Shown here: one piece after another, positions 1 to 6,607 of the stretch
How positions within the stretch are numbered: position 1 is the stretch's first letter
Layout of the letters: each line of letters begins with the position of its first letter
Assembly (NCBI GenBank): GCA_949289625.1
Contig: CASEPH010000415.1
Span: forward strand, 1 to 10,954
Length of the DNA stretch: 10,954 nt
Source: an uncultured Clostridia bacterium
GTDB taxonomy: Bacteria > Bacillota_A > Clostridia > Oscillospirales > Oscillospiraceae
Reading direction: 5' to 3'
Program-made: the position numbers and the translations under genes
The notes under the pieces: generated by a model
Database searches by the model: none
What the model saw: only the letters and a program-made list of their open reading frames with translations
Told to the model about the DNA's origin: nothing

Positions 1-497
1 CTTTCTCTGTTCCTTATGTGGACAACTCCATTGTATTTGTGGTCATGAACGACTCTGATATCCAGGCCAAAGCGGATCTGGCCGGCAAAGTGGTAGTGAC
101 CCAGGCGGATTCCTCCGCCCTGACCGCCCTCACCAGTGAAGAGGACAATGACGAAAACCTGGCGCTCACCGCATCTTTTGCAGAACTGCAGCAGGTTGCG
201 GACTATAACACCGCGTTTTTGAACCTGGAGTCCGGTGCTGTGGACTGCATCGCCGTGGACATCGGCGTGGCCCAGTATCAACTCTCCTCCCGGGGCGACA
301 CCTTCCGGATGTTGGAGGAGCCCCTCTCCACGGAGCAGTACGGCATTGGCTTTAAGAAGGGCAACGAGGCCCTGCGTGACATTGTCCAGGATACCCTTTT
401 TGAAATGTACAAGGATGGCACCTTTGACGAGATCACCGCAAAATACGCCGACTACAATCTGCCCGACATGGTCTGTCTGGGCAACTACGTAGAGTAA
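1..497 (+). CDS. Amino-acid ABC transporter substrate-binding protein, C-terminal part (partial)
   Basis: The reading frame is open from the left edge (first full codon at position 3) to a TAA at 495-497, giving about 165 residues of the C-terminal part of an SBP_bac_3-type protein. The visible start reads FSVPYVDNSIVFVV, which resembles the 'S.PY......V' strand of polar amino-acid binding proteins. It is followed by DLAGKVVVTQADSSAL (the ligand-binding 'DLxGKxVxVQxGS' region), then DIGVAQYQL and the terminal YGIGFKKGNEALRDIV...DGTFDEITAKY, which is typical of the family. The product would be a membrane-anchored receptor outside the cell that delivers an amino acid to the permease and ATPase encoded just downstream. 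The exact ligand cannot be read from the sequence. The N-terminus and signal peptide lie outside the window, so the GTG at 18 is an internal codon and not the start. Confidence 0.9.
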   Translation, partial: FSVPYVDNSIVFVVMNDSDIQAKADLAGKVVVTQADSSALTALTSEEDNDENLALTASFAELQQVADYNTAFLNLESGAVDCIAVDIGVAQYQLSSRGDTFRMLEEPLSTEQYGIGFKKGNEALRDIVQDTLFEMYKDGTFDEITAKYADYNLPDMVCLGNYVE

Positions 498-509
498 GCT
501 TGACCCATC

Positions 510-540
510 GGGGGCAGCCATGGCTGCCCCCATTTTACGC
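510..540 (+). terminator. Attenuator-like hairpin between binding-protein and permease genes
   Basis: A perfect 22-base palindrome at 510-531 folds as a 9-bp GC-rich stem (GGGGGCAGC / GCTGCCCCC) with a CATG loop, followed by ATTTT. It sits 12 bases after the binding-protein stop and before the permease ribosome binding site. The T run is short, so partial termination or protection of the upstream mRNA end is more likely than full termination. This arrangement is commonly used to make more binding protein than permease. Confidence 0.65.
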
Positions 541-558
541 TGAGGAAAGAGGGCTTTT

Positions 559-1269
559 ATGTCGTTTCTTGATATTGTTCGTCAGGTGTTTTCCGGTACA
601 GGCGCAACATTTACCATCTTCTTCTCCACGTTGATCTTCTCCATGCCTCTGGGTCTGCTGGTGGCCATGGCCCGCATGAACACTTGGACACCCCTGCATA
701 AGCTGCAAGTATGTTCCGCGGCGCCCCTGCGCTGGATCAGCACCCTGAAGCCGGTACAGTTGGTCATCAAGTTCCTGATCTCCATCCTTCGTGGTACCCC
801 GTTGATGCTCCAGCTGATCGTCTGGTTTTACGGGCCGTATTACCTCTTCGGCATCCGGCTCAACGCCGCCTGGCGTGTGGGCGCCACTGTGGTGGGCTTT
901 TCCATCAACTATGCCGCCTACTTTGCGGAAATCTTCCGTTCCGGCATCCAGAACATCCCCCAAAGCCAGCGGGAAGCCGCCCGGGTCCTGGGCTACAATC
1001 GGGTTCAGACCTTCTACAAGATCATTTTCCCTCAGATGTGCAAGCGGGTTCTGCCCCCTGTCACCAACGAGATCATCACCCTGGTGAAGGACACCTCCCT
1101 GGCCTTTGTCCTGGCCTATACAGAGATGTTCACCTTGGCAAAGCAGGTGGCTGCTGCTGAGACCACCATTACGCCCCTGTTTGTGGCCGGCGTGTTCTAC
1201 TATGTGTTCAACCTACTGGTGGCAGGACTGATGGGCAAGCTGGAAAAGAAACTGGAATACTATCAATAA
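559..1269 (+). CDS. Amino-acid ABC transporter permease (HisM/GlnP family)
   Basis: This is a 236-residue membrane protein of the polar amino-acid uptake class. TM1 is near residues 13-38. The family motif [13 protein letters not shown] lies around 74-86 and the cytoplasmic EAA loop at about 124-146 ([20 protein letters not shown]), where the ATPase docks. Further hydrophobic spans lie near 105-122, 182-200 and 205-226. The stretch between TM1 and the RGTP motif (about 41-70) is somewhat longer than I would expect for this family. A purine-rich GAGGAAAGAGG precedes the ATG at 559. The neighbours, a binding protein 61 bases upstream and an ATPase 13 bases downstream, make this a complete importer when two permease copies dimerise. 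Substrate is presumably a polar amino acid; the sequence does not say which. Confidence 0.95.
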   Translation: MSFLDIVRQVFSGTGATFTIFFSTLIFSMPLGLLVAMARMNTWTPLHKLQVCSAAPLRWISTLKPVQLVIKFLISILRGTPLMLQLIVWFYGPYYLFGIRLNAAWRVGATVVGFSINYAAYFAEIFRSGIQNIPQSQREAARVLGYNRVQTFYKIIFPQMCKRVLPPVTNEIITLVKDTSLAFVLAYTEMFTLAKQVAAAETTITPLFVAGVFYYVFNLLVAGLMGKLEKKLEYYQ

Positions 1270-1282
1270 AAGGAGGGATCCC

Positions 1283-2044
1283 ATGAAGTTGCTGGAAATC
1301 AATCACTGCAAAAAAACCTTTGATGGACAGGGTGTCCTGCATGACATCTCTTTGTCCGTAGAGGAGGGCGAGGTGGTGGCCATCATTGGACCCTCCGGTT
1401 CCGGAAAATCCACGCTGCTGCGCTGCGCCACGTTGCTGGAACATATGGATTCCGGTGATCTTGTCTATCTAGGCCAGTACGCCGCCCGGGATCAGGACGG
1501 CACCGCCGTCTATGCCGACCGGAAAAAGCTGCGGGAAATTCAGCGGTATTTCGGACTGGTCTTTCAGAATTTCAATCTGTTCCCCCACTATTCCGTCAAA
1601 AAGAACATCATGGATGCCCCCATCCACGTCCAAAAAAGGTCCCGGCAGGAAGCTGCGGAAACCTGCAAGGAGCTTTTGAAAAAAATGGGCCTGTCTGAGA
1701 AGGAAAACGCTTATCCCTGTCAGCTCTCCGGCGGACAACAGCAGCGGGTGGCCATCGCCCGGGCGCTGGCCATGAATCCCAAAATCCTGTTTTTCGACGA
1801 GCCCACCTCCGCACTGGACCCGGAACTCACTGGAGAGATTTTAAAAGTCATCCGGCAGCTGGCCGAGGAGAAGATGACCATGGTCATTGTGACCCATGAG
1901 ATGAGCTTTGCCCGAGATGTGGCGGATCGGGTGATCTTTATGGACGGGGGCTATATTGTGGAACAGGGAGATCCCCGGGAGGTCATTGACCACCCGAAAG
2001 AGGAGCGCACCCGCCAGTTCCTGGCCCGGTTTTCTCAGTCATGA
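1283..2044 (+). CDS. Amino-acid ABC transporter ATP-binding protein (GlnQ/HisP family)
   Basis: This 253-residue nucleotide-binding subunit powers the importer. All expected motifs are intact: Walker [10 protein letters not shown] at 36-44, Q-loop Gln95 (GLVFQ), ABC signature LSGGQQQR at 148-155, Walker B ILFFDE at 168-173, D-loop SALD at 176-179 and H-loop His205. The length matches the usual 240-260 residues of the polar amino-acid family. AGGAGG lies 8 bases or so before the ATG at 1283. The stop codon overlaps the next start as ATGA at 2041-2044, so the downstream racemase-like gene is very likely translationally coupled to it. The family assignment is firm; the transported amino acid is unknown. 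Confidence 0.96.
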   Translation: MKLLEINHCKKTFDGQGVLHDISLSVEEGEVVAIIGPSGSGKSTLLRCATLLEHMDSGDLVYLGQYAARDQDGTAVYADRKKLREIQRYFGLVFQNFNLFPHYSVKKNIMDAPIHVQKRSRQEAAETCKELLKKMGLSEKENAYPCQLSGGQQQRVAIARALAMNPKILFFDEPTSALDPELTGEILKVIRQLAEEKMTMVIVTHEMSFARDVADRVIFMDGGYIVEQGDPREVIDHPKEERTRQFLARFSQS

Positions 2045-2814
2045 ACCTGGTACTCCGATATGCCGATCCTGCCGGCAATATTACCGCCATTGTGGAATCT
2101 CCCGTCCATCCTGAGGATCGCGTGTCCATCTCCAAAGCCATTCTGGCACTGGGAAAGGCAGAACAGGTAGGTTTTGCCGTTTCTCCCCTATTGGGCGGTG
2201 ACGGCAGGCTCCAGATGATGGGTGGAGAGTTCTGCGGCAATGCTGCCCGGTCCTTTGGCTATCTGCTGGCCACAGAACGGTATTCGTCGGGCCAGCACAG
2301 GATTTCCGTGGAGATCTCCGGTGCGGACGCCCCCCTTTCCGTAACGGCGGATCTTCACCTAGGAACCGCTGCCGCAGAAATGCCGCTACCCCTGGGCATG
2401 TCCACGCTGACCGTAGCCGGGCAAGCCCTCCCCCTGGTGGAACTGCCCGGGATCTGTCATGTCATTCTGGAGGGACAAGCCCCCAGTTATACCCTGGTAC
2501 AGCAAGTGCTGGATGCAGCCCGACCACTACCCTATGAAGCCATCGGCGTGATGTTTCTGGAGAGATTGCAGTTGACCCCTGCGGTCTACGTTCGATCCAC
2601 GGACTCCCTGGTTTGGGAATCCTCCTGCGGCTCCGGCAGCACCGCCTGCGGTTGGTATCTGTCCCAGGAAAAGCCCCAGGGTGAATACACCTACGCTTTC
2701 TCCCAGCCCGGCGGCACCATTCAAGTCGCTGTAACCAGTTCCGGGCAGGCGATTTCCCAGATCTCCATGGGCGGTCCCTTAACCCTGTCTCCTCCGGTTT
2801 CTTTGACGTTGTAG
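2041..2814 (+). CDS. DapF-fold PLP-independent amino-acid racemase/epimerase-like protein
   Basis: This is a 257-residue protein with the two-cysteine architecture of diaminopimelate epimerase. The first active-site cysteine is Cys65 in [10 protein letters not shown] and the second is Cys196 in WESSCGSGS, equivalent to the CGTGA block of DapF. Asn13 (PAGNITAIV) and His140 (GICHVIL) fall where DapF has its GNDF and NPH motifs. The usual ERGxGxT segment before the second cysteine, which in DapF helps recognise the substrate, is absent: the sequence goes straight from WE to SSCGSG. This argues against true DapF. DapF-fold relatives without that signature include histidine racemases such as CntK of staphylopine synthesis, so a racemase for another amino acid is the best inference. 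The ATGA overlap with the importer ATPase, with no clear separate ribosome binding site, suggests it acts on the imported amino acid. Substrate unproven. Confidence 0.8.
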   Translation: MNLVLRYADPAGNITAIVESPVHPEDRVSISKAILALGKAEQVGFAVSPLLGGDGRLQMMGGEFCGNAARSFGYLLATERYSSGQHRISVEISGADAPLSVTADLHLGTAAAEMPLPLGMSTLTVAGQALPLVELPGICHVILEGQAPSYTLVQQVLDAARPLPYEAIGVMFLERLQLTPAVYVRSTDSLVWESSCGSGSTACGWYLSQEKPQGEYTYAFSQPGGTIQVAVTSSGQAISQISMGGPLTLSPPVSLTL

Positions 2815-2837
2815 TCCATTTTCTGTCAAGTCCATTT
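2813..2837 (+). repeat. Short tandem direct repeat upstream of the cyclophilin promoter
   Basis: AGTCCATTT occurs at 2813-2821 and again at 2829-2837, a 16-base period, ending 13 bases before the -35 hexamer. It could be a regulator binding site or chance. Confidence 0.35.
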
Positions 2838-2849
2838 GGACGCTATGAT

Positions 2850-2878
2850 TTGACACCGGTTCCCTTGCCTGTTATAAT
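2850..2878 (+). promoter_or_regulatory. Sigma-A promoter with perfect consensus, for the cyclophilin gene
   Basis: TTGACA at 2850-2855 and TATAAT at 2873-2878 are separated by exactly 17 bases, so all twelve hexamer positions match consensus. Transcription would start near 2885 and give a leader of about 35 bases to the TTG start at 2921. No hairpin or obvious operator separates promoter and gene, so strong, largely constitutive expression is expected. Confidence 0.88.
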
Positions 2879-2920
2879 GAACCACAGAACATTCAATCCG
2901 TGTCAAAGGAGGCCCCCAAT

Positions 2921-3490
2921 TTGAAACGACTATTGCCTCTGGTTTTGGTATTGCTGCTTTGTCTGACCGGCTGCGGTTCCGATCAGTACCGATCCGGCCT
3001 CCACCACGCGGAAATCGACGTGGAGGTTTACGGAACCATCTCCCTGGAGCTGGACGCTGACACCGCGCCTATTTCTGTGGAAAACTTCTGCTCCCTGGCA
3101 GAGGACGGTTTTTACAACGGCCTCACCTTTCACCGTATCATCTCCGGGTTTATGATCCAGGGCGGCGATCCCAACGGAGACGGTTCCGGTGGTTCCGACG
3201 AAACCATTCACGGGGAATTTTCCGCCAACGGCACAGAAAACAACATCTCTCATGTCCGGGGAACCATCTCCATGGCCCGTTCCGATGACTATGACAGCGC
3301 CAGCAGCCAGTTCTTCATTGTCCATGAGGACAGTCCTTCTTTGGACGGTCAATATGCCGCCTTTGGCCATGTAACCGAGGGTATGGACGTGGTGGACGCC
3401 ATCTGCGAAAACACCCAGGTGGAGGACAGCAACGGTACCGTGGCCTGGTGGAATCAACCGGTGATCTCTGAAATTCGAATTCTGGACTGA
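2921..3490 (+). CDS. Secreted peptidyl-prolyl cis-trans isomerase, cyclophilin type, lipoprotein
   Basis: This is a 189-residue cyclophilin that would speed proline isomerisation of proteins outside the membrane. The start is taken as TTG at 2921, because AAAGGAGG at 2905-2912 sits 8 bases before it. An upstream in-frame GTG at 2900 precedes that site and is rejected. The N-terminus MKRLLPLVLVLLLCLTGC is a lipoprotein signal peptide with Cys18 as the lipid-modified residue. The catalytic domain carries FYNGLTFHRIISGFMIQGG at 64-82, with the catalytic Arg72, and then SSQFFI at 128-133, both hallmarks of cyclophilin A. The length fits a minimal single-domain secreted form. The gene has its own promoter and terminator and so is a single-gene unit. 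The family is certain; client proteins are unknown. Confidence 0.95.
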   Translation: MKRLLPLVLVLLLCLTGCGSDQYRSGLHHAEIDVEVYGTISLELDADTAPISVENFCSLAEDGFYNGLTFHRIISGFMIQGGDPNGDGSGGSDETIHGEFSANGTENNISHVRGTISMARSDDYDSASSQFFIVHEDSPSLDGQYAAFGHVTEGMDVVDAICENTQVEDSNGTVAWWNQPVISEIRILD

Positions 3491-3502
3491 ATAGAACTGG
3501 CA

Positions 3503-3547
3503 CAAAGAGGTGCCTCTGGAGCATCAGAGGCACCTCTTTGTCTTTTT
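3503..3547 (+). terminator. Rho-independent terminator of the cyclophilin gene
   Basis: A perfect 16-bp stem pairs 3503-3518 (CAAAGAGGTGCCTCTG) with 3525-3540 around a GAGCAT loop, followed by TCTTTTTT. It lies 12 bases after the cyclophilin stop and ends at the 3' end of the convergent HD gene. On the minus strand the exit from the stem is not T-rich, so it probably serves mainly the plus strand. Confidence 0.93.
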
Positions 3548-3984
3548 TACAGGTATTGCCGAAGTAATTCCAACGCAGGCCGGTATTTCTCCTGAAAATA
3601 TTGAACCTTTTCTTGATCCTCCGGCCTCAGCCGACTCATATCGCTGTTGTGGTTCAAATCCGCCAGCTTGATCTTTCTGGCGGTGGGATCCGGCAGCAGC
3701 CGGCGGATATAGTCCATGTACGCCTCGCCCTTCCGGTGGGTCAGCCGGTCCAGCACCGTCAGCACCTCCTCCGTAATTCCCGCCTGCCGAAGTGCCTCCA
3801 AGGTGACGTCCGTATCCTCCACCACATCGTGGAGCAGCGCCGCTGTCACCTCTAGCTCCGTTTCCATCTGCTCCGCCAGATGGTAGGGATGAAACACATA
3901 GGGCATTCCGCCTTTATCCCGTTGTCCATGGTGGGCCCGGTAGGCAATCTCCATGGCCAGCTTGGTCTGGGGTGTGTATAACAT
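3547..3984 (-). CDS. HD-domain protein, small alarmone (ppGpp) hydrolase-like
   Basis: This is a 145-residue stand-alone HD phosphohydrolase. The metal and catalytic pattern matches the hydrolase domain of RelA/SpoT proteins and single-domain Mesh1-like enzymes: His32 in FHPYHLAE, His52-Asp53 with Glu56-Asp57 in LLHDVVEDT, and Asp109 in KLADLNHNS. There is no synthetase, TGS or ACT domain, so if active it could only remove (p)ppGpp or a similar nucleotide. It is shorter than most Mesh1-type enzymes (roughly 180 residues), so another nucleotide substrate cannot be excluded. The start at 3984 follows a good AGAGGAGGGA site (about 3991-4000, read on the minus strand). It is divergent from the LURP-one-like gene with only 56 bases between starts, and convergent with the cyclophilin gene. 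Confidence 0.83.
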   Translation of the reverse strand: MLYTPQTKLAMEIAYRAHHGQRDKGGMPYVFHPYHLAEQMETELEVTAALLHDVVEDTDVTLEALRQAGITEEVLTVLDRLTHRKGEAYMDYIRRLLPDPTARKIKLADLNHNSDMSRLRPEDQEKVQYFQEKYRPALELLRQYL

Positions 3985-4012
3985 AAACCAGTCCCTCCTC
4001 TCATATGTCCAT

Positions 4013-4021
4013 ATTGTATCA
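4013..4021 (-). promoter_or_regulatory. Possible extended -10 promoter for the HD-domain gene
   Basis: Read on the minus strand, the sequence gives TGATACAAT, an extended -10 (TGn then TACAAT, five of six matches to TATAAT). It would start transcription around 4006, about 20 bases before the ATG at 3984. No convincing -35 is seen, which extended -10 promoters can tolerate. Confidence 0.4.
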
Positions 4022-4040
4022 CAGAAAGGTCGTGTTTTCT

Positions 4041-4526
4041 ATGAAGCTCTACATGCAGCAGGACACCTTCCGCTGGGGCAGTCCCATGCCCCTCTGCGAC
4101 AAAAGCGGGAAGCCCCGCTATACCCTGACCACAGAGGCCTATTCCCTGGGGAAACGGCTTCATGTCACCGACCTGGCAGGCCGGGAGGCTATCTATATTC
4201 GGCAAGTGGTGCCCTCTTTGTTCCCCCGGTACGAAATCGAGGTCTATGGCAAACCTGTGGTAACCCTCTGTAAGGATTTGACTTTTCTCCGTCCCCGGTA
4301 TACAATGGAGCCCCTGGATTGGGAGATCACGGGCGTCCTGGGCGCCCGTGACTATGAAATATCCCGGCAAAGCACCCTGGTGGCCTCCAGCAGCCCCCAG
4401 CAGGAGGATTCCGACAAATCCGTGGTGGCCCTCAGCCTCTATGACCGGAACACTGCCCTGACCGCATTGGGCATTTTGCTGACCATCAACTGTATCTTTG
4501 CCCCACAGGAGCCGAAACACCTATGA
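4041..4526 (+). CDS. LURP-one-related (LOR/YxjI-like) protein
   Basis: This is a 161-residue protein that looks like the LURP-one-related beta-barrel family (Tubby-like fold, Bacillus YxjI type). It begins MKLYMQQDTFRWGSPMPLCDKSGKPRYTL, matching the family's opening strands in which a short 'M.Q..F.....' strand is followed by 'D..G...Y.V'. It then shows the alternating strand pattern GREAIYIRQV, PRYEIEVYG and ARDYEISRQ. No signal peptide or membrane span is seen, so it is likely cytoplasmic. The start at 4041 is chosen over the upstream in-frame ATG at 4005 because GAAAGG at 4024-4029 lies about 11 bases before it and the similarity starts there. The family has no established biochemical role. 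Its stop overlaps the next gene's start (ATGA, 4523-4526), implying co-translation with the MBL lipoprotein. Confidence 0.75.
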   Translation: MKLYMQQDTFRWGSPMPLCDKSGKPRYTLTTEAYSLGKRLHVTDLAGREAIYIRQVVPSLFPRYEIEVYGKPVVTLCKDLTFLRPRYTMEPLDWEITGVLGARDYEISRQSTLVASSSPQQEDSDKSVVALSLYDRNTALTALGILLTINCIFAPQEPKHL

Positions 4527-5593
4527 AGCAAAACCGATTTTTGTCATGGCTGCTGCTATGGCTTTTGCTGCTAAGCTTTTGCAGCTGTAGCGCACCTGCT
4601 GCAGCCGGAACCCAGCAGACATCCGTCAGCGGCACGCTGCCTCCCTACGACGGCACCGGTCTGCGAGTGGACTTTCTGGACGTGGGCCAAGCTGATAGTG
4701 CCCTGGTCCGCTGCGGTGACAACGCCATGCTCATTGACGGCGGCAACGTGGCAGACAGTTCCTACGTGGTGTCCTATCTGGACGCACAGGGCGTCTCCAC
4801 GCTGAACTATCTGGTGGCCACCCACGCCCATGAGGATCACGCCGGGGGCCTCAGCGGACCTCTCAACACCTGCTCCGTGGAGCACGTCTACTGCTCCGTC
4901 GATGCAGCTGAGGGCAAATTTTTTTCCGATTTTCAAAAATATACCGCCGCCCAGGGGCTTTCGATCGAAATTCCCCAGGTGGGTGACATCTGGCCCCTTG
5001 GAGACGCCACTGTGACAGTGCTGGGACCTGTCAGAGCCTATGAGGACCCCAACAACAGTTCCCTGATTCTCCGGGTGCAGTACAAAAGCACCTCATTCCT
5101 GTTCACCGGCGATATGGAGGAAACCGCAGAAGCAGATCTTCTGACCACTGGGGCAGATCTTTCCGCCACCGTATTAAAGGTCAGTCACCACGGCAGCGCC
5201 ACCAGCACCTCCGCAGCTTTCCTGGAGGCCGTGGCCCCCACCTATGGGGTGATCTCCGTGGGCCTGGATAACAGCTATGGCCATCCCGCCCCGGAACTTC
5301 TGGACCGCCTACAGGACTACGGCGTGGAAACATACCGTACCAGCGACTCCGGCAATATCTCCTTCCTCTCGGACGGAACAAACATCCGCATTTTTACGGA
5401 ATCTCAGCAGGCTCTCCCCTCTCCATCGGCAACAGAAACTGACAGTACATATTACATCGGCAACGTAAATTCCCAGGTGTTCCACAGGCCCGACTGTCCC
5501 AACCTGCCCATGGAGAAAAACCAGATCCGTTTCGATTCCAGACAGGAGGCTGTGGACGCAGGCTTTCGTCCCTGCGGCAACTGCAACCCATAA
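4523..5593 (+). CDS. ComEC-like metallo-beta-lactamase-fold lipoprotein with C-terminal Ada-like Cys motif
   Basis: This 356-residue protein has three parts. Residues 1-20 form a hydrophobic signal with a lipobox-like LLSFC ending at Cys20 (Cys22 is an alternative anchor), so it is likely surface-anchored. Residues 46-290 are an MBL-fold domain of the type found at the C-terminus of the DNA-uptake channel ComEC/Rec2: VDFLDVGQADSALV, the metal motif HAHEDH at 101-106, Asp197 in FTGDMEE, SHHGS at 221-225 and His254. Residues 310-356 carry YIGNVNSQVFHRPDC...FRPCGNC with Cys325, Cys351 and Cys354, resembling the zinc site of Ada. Such domains are predicted hydrolases acting on phosphodiesters; a nuclease acting on extracellular DNA is plausible but unproven. 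AGGAG lies 11 bases before the ATG. It overlaps the LURP-one-like gene by 4 bases. Confidence 0.88.
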   Translation: MKQNRFLSWLLLWLLLLSFCSCSAPAAAGTQQTSVSGTLPPYDGTGLRVDFLDVGQADSALVRCGDNAMLIDGGNVADSSYVVSYLDAQGVSTLNYLVATHAHEDHAGGLSGPLNTCSVEHVYCSVDAAEGKFFSDFQKYTAAQGLSIEIPQVGDIWPLGDATVTVLGPVRAYEDPNNSSLILRVQYKSTSFLFTGDMEETAEADLLTTGADLSATVLKVSHHGSATSTSAAFLEAVAPTYGVISVGLDNSYGHPAPELLDRLQDYGVETYRTSDSGNISFLSDGTNIRIFTESQQALPSPSATETDSTYYIGNVNSQVFHRPDCPNLPMEKNQIRFDSRQEAVDAGFRPCGNCNP

Positions 5594-5649
5594 TCGCCTG
5601 GAATCAGCGTCGAATTTTCCCAAACACAAAATTTTATTTCCAGAAAAGG

Positions 5650-5679
5650 TTGACTTTTGCGCCGCTTATACGGTATAAT
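5650..5679 (+). promoter_or_regulatory. Sigma-A promoter of the rpmH operon
   Basis: TTGACT at 5650-5655 and TATAAT at 5674-5679 are 18 bases apart. Transcription would start near 5686, leaving a leader of about 83 bases before rpmH. The 175-base gap (5594-5768) otherwise holds no gene, no clear DnaA box and no strong terminator for the preceding lipoprotein gene. Confidence 0.85.
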
Positions 5680-5721
5680 AACTGATGCCTGTCCCGAGGG
5701 AAGGCTTTCCTTTACACGCTG

Positions 5722-5737
5722 CAGTGTTCTTACACTG
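5722..5737 (+). other. Small hairpin in the rpmH leader
   Basis: CAGTGT at 5722-5727 pairs with ACACTG at 5732-5737 around a TCTT tetraloop, about 16 bases before the AGGAGGT ribosome binding site (5754-5760). It leaves the binding site free and may stabilise the leader RNA. No known leader class is recognised. Confidence 0.4.
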
Positions 5738-5768
5738 TCGAGCATAATATTTCAGGAGGTGTATACAA

Positions 5769-5906
5769 ATGACGAAGCGTACCTACCAGCCCAAGAAGCT
5801 CCATGGCCAGAAAGTTCACGGCTTTAGACAGAGAATGTCTACCAGAAACGGCCGCAAGGTTCTTTCCCGTCGCCGCAGCAAGGGCAGAAGCAGACTCAGC
5901 TACTGA
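5769..5906 (+). CDS. rpmH: 50S ribosomal protein L34
   Basis: This is a 45-codon gene for the small, very basic protein L34 of the large ribosomal subunit. The translation [20 protein letters not shown] continues into [19 protein letters not shown] and ends SRLSY, matching the L34 pattern KRT.QP...........HGFR.RM.T..GR.VL..RR.KGR..L across its full length. It has one extra residue near the N-terminus compared with the usual 44. A near-perfect AGGAGGT lies 8 bases before the ATG. It is the first gene of the rpmH-rnpA-yidD-yidC-jag operon, directly behind a strong promoter, as expected for a ribosomal protein. The identification is secure. Confidence 0.98.
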   Translation: MTKRTYQPKKLHGQKVHGFRQRMSTRNGRKVLSRRRSKGRSRLSY

Positions 5907-5943
5907 TTCGCCCGTCTCTACACCGTTTGAATTCTAAATTTTT

Positions 5944-5971
5944 GGGGTGAATGGAGCAATCTGTTCGCCCC
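5944..5971 (+). other. Hairpin between rpmH and rnpA
   Basis: GGGGTGAA at 5944-5951 pairs with TTCGCCCC at 5964-5971 (8 bp, one G-U) around a 12-base loop. It is preceded by a short A/T-rich stretch and is not followed by a T run. It sits in the 110-base gap between rpmH and rnpA and could be an RNA processing or stability element, separating abundant L34 mRNA from the low-level rnpA message. This role is inferred only from position. Confidence 0.45.
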
Positions 5972-6016
5972 ATACGTTTATTGCCGTCAACCGCTATATT
6001 CTGGAAGGATCCCGCC

Positions 6017-6406
6017 ATGGTTTTTACCCAATCCTTAAAACAGAATCATCTGTTCCGACGTCTGTATCAGCGGGGCAAATCCTCCGCTGGACGCTGTGTT
6101 GTTGTCTACTGCCGGAAAAATGGGCTTTCCTACAACCGGCTGGGCATCACCGCCGGCACCAAGGTGGGAAACGCGGTGGTGCGCAATCGCATTCGCCGTC
6201 GGATTCGGGAGGCCTATCGGCTTTCAGAATCCGCCTATCGCCGGGGCTATGACATTGTTGTGGTGGCCCGGAGCCGGGCGGCCTATGCAGATTATTGGGA
6301 AATCGCCGACTGTCTTCGCAAGCAGTCGGACAAGCTTGGTTTAATCCGAAAGGAGACGTCCCATGAAGCATGTGCTCCTGTGGCTGATTCGGTTTTACCG
6401 GAGTAA
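6017..6406 (+). CDS. rnpA: Ribonuclease P protein component
   Basis: This 129-residue basic protein is the subunit of RNase P, the ribozyme that trims the 5' leader of pre-tRNA. The family's RNR signature is intact at 56-68 ([13 protein letters not shown]), preceded by [16 protein letters not shown], and the protein begins [22 protein letters not shown] like other RnpA proteins. The frame is open upstream to an ATG at 5951, but the start is placed at 6017 because GGAAGGAT (6003-6010) lies 6 bases before it and similarity begins there. The last 44 bases overlap yidD, a common arrangement in this cluster. The C-terminal tail beyond about residue 112 is in the overlap and is probably not conserved. 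Confidence 0.95.
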   Translation: MVFTQSLKQNHLFRRLYQRGKSSAGRCVVVYCRKNGLSYNRLGITAGTKVGNAVVRNRIRRRIREAYRLSESAYRRGYDIVVVARSRAAYADYWEIADCLRKQSDKLGLIRKETSHEACAPVADSVLPE

Positions 6407-6575
6407 GATCTCTCCCCTGCGGCCAGCCTGCTGCCGGTTCACACCCACCTGCTCGGCCTATGCTCTGGAGGCTCTGGAAAAGTATGGCGCATGGAAAGGC
6501 GGCTATTTGACAATTAAACGACTTCTGCGGTGTAACCCCTTTTATAAGGGAGACTTTTTTGATCCGGTGCCCTAG
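6363..6575 (+). CDS. yidD: Membrane protein insertion efficiency factor YidD
   Basis: This is a 70-residue YidD protein, a small membrane-associated factor that assists insertion of proteins by YidC. The whole family pattern is present: a hydrophobic, basic N-terminus ([19 protein letters not shown]), the cysteine-rich [15 protein letters not shown] at 24-38, [15 protein letters not shown] at 46-60 and the closing DPVP. AAAGGAG sits 8 bases before the ATG at 6363, inside the end of rnpA. The length is typical (about 70-85 residues). It lies 32 bases before yidC, its functional partner. Confidence 0.96.
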   Translation: MKHVLLWLIRFYRSKISPLRPACCRFTPTCSAYALEALEKYGAWKGGYLTIKRLLRCNPFYKGDFFDPVP

Positions 6576-6607
6576 GCCCGGACAGACCATTCGACCGGAG
6601 GTAACGA

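Noticed and set aside
2930..3505. 191-residue open frame on the minus strand opposite the cyclophilin gene
   Set aside because: It is the antisense shadow of a clearly identified cyclophilin gene with its own promoter and ribosome binding site; it shows no recognisable family pattern.
4328..4350. 8-bp inverted repeat inside the LURP-one-like gene
   Set aside because: It lies mid-gene with no T run and is explained by GC-rich coding sequence for GVLGAR.
3852..4520. 222-residue minus-strand open frame spanning the divergent promoter region
   Set aside because: It overlaps both the LURP-one-like gene and the HD-domain gene in another frame and shows no ribosome binding site or family pattern.
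5594..5768. Possible replication origin in front of rpmH
   Set aside because: No match to the DnaA box TTATNCACA in either orientation, no AT-rich unwinding region of useful size, and no dnaA gene nearby.
5951..6016. Upstream ATG extension of rnpA
   Set aside because: The added residues do not resemble RnpA, lie inside a hairpin, and the ribosome binding site fits the ATG at 6017.
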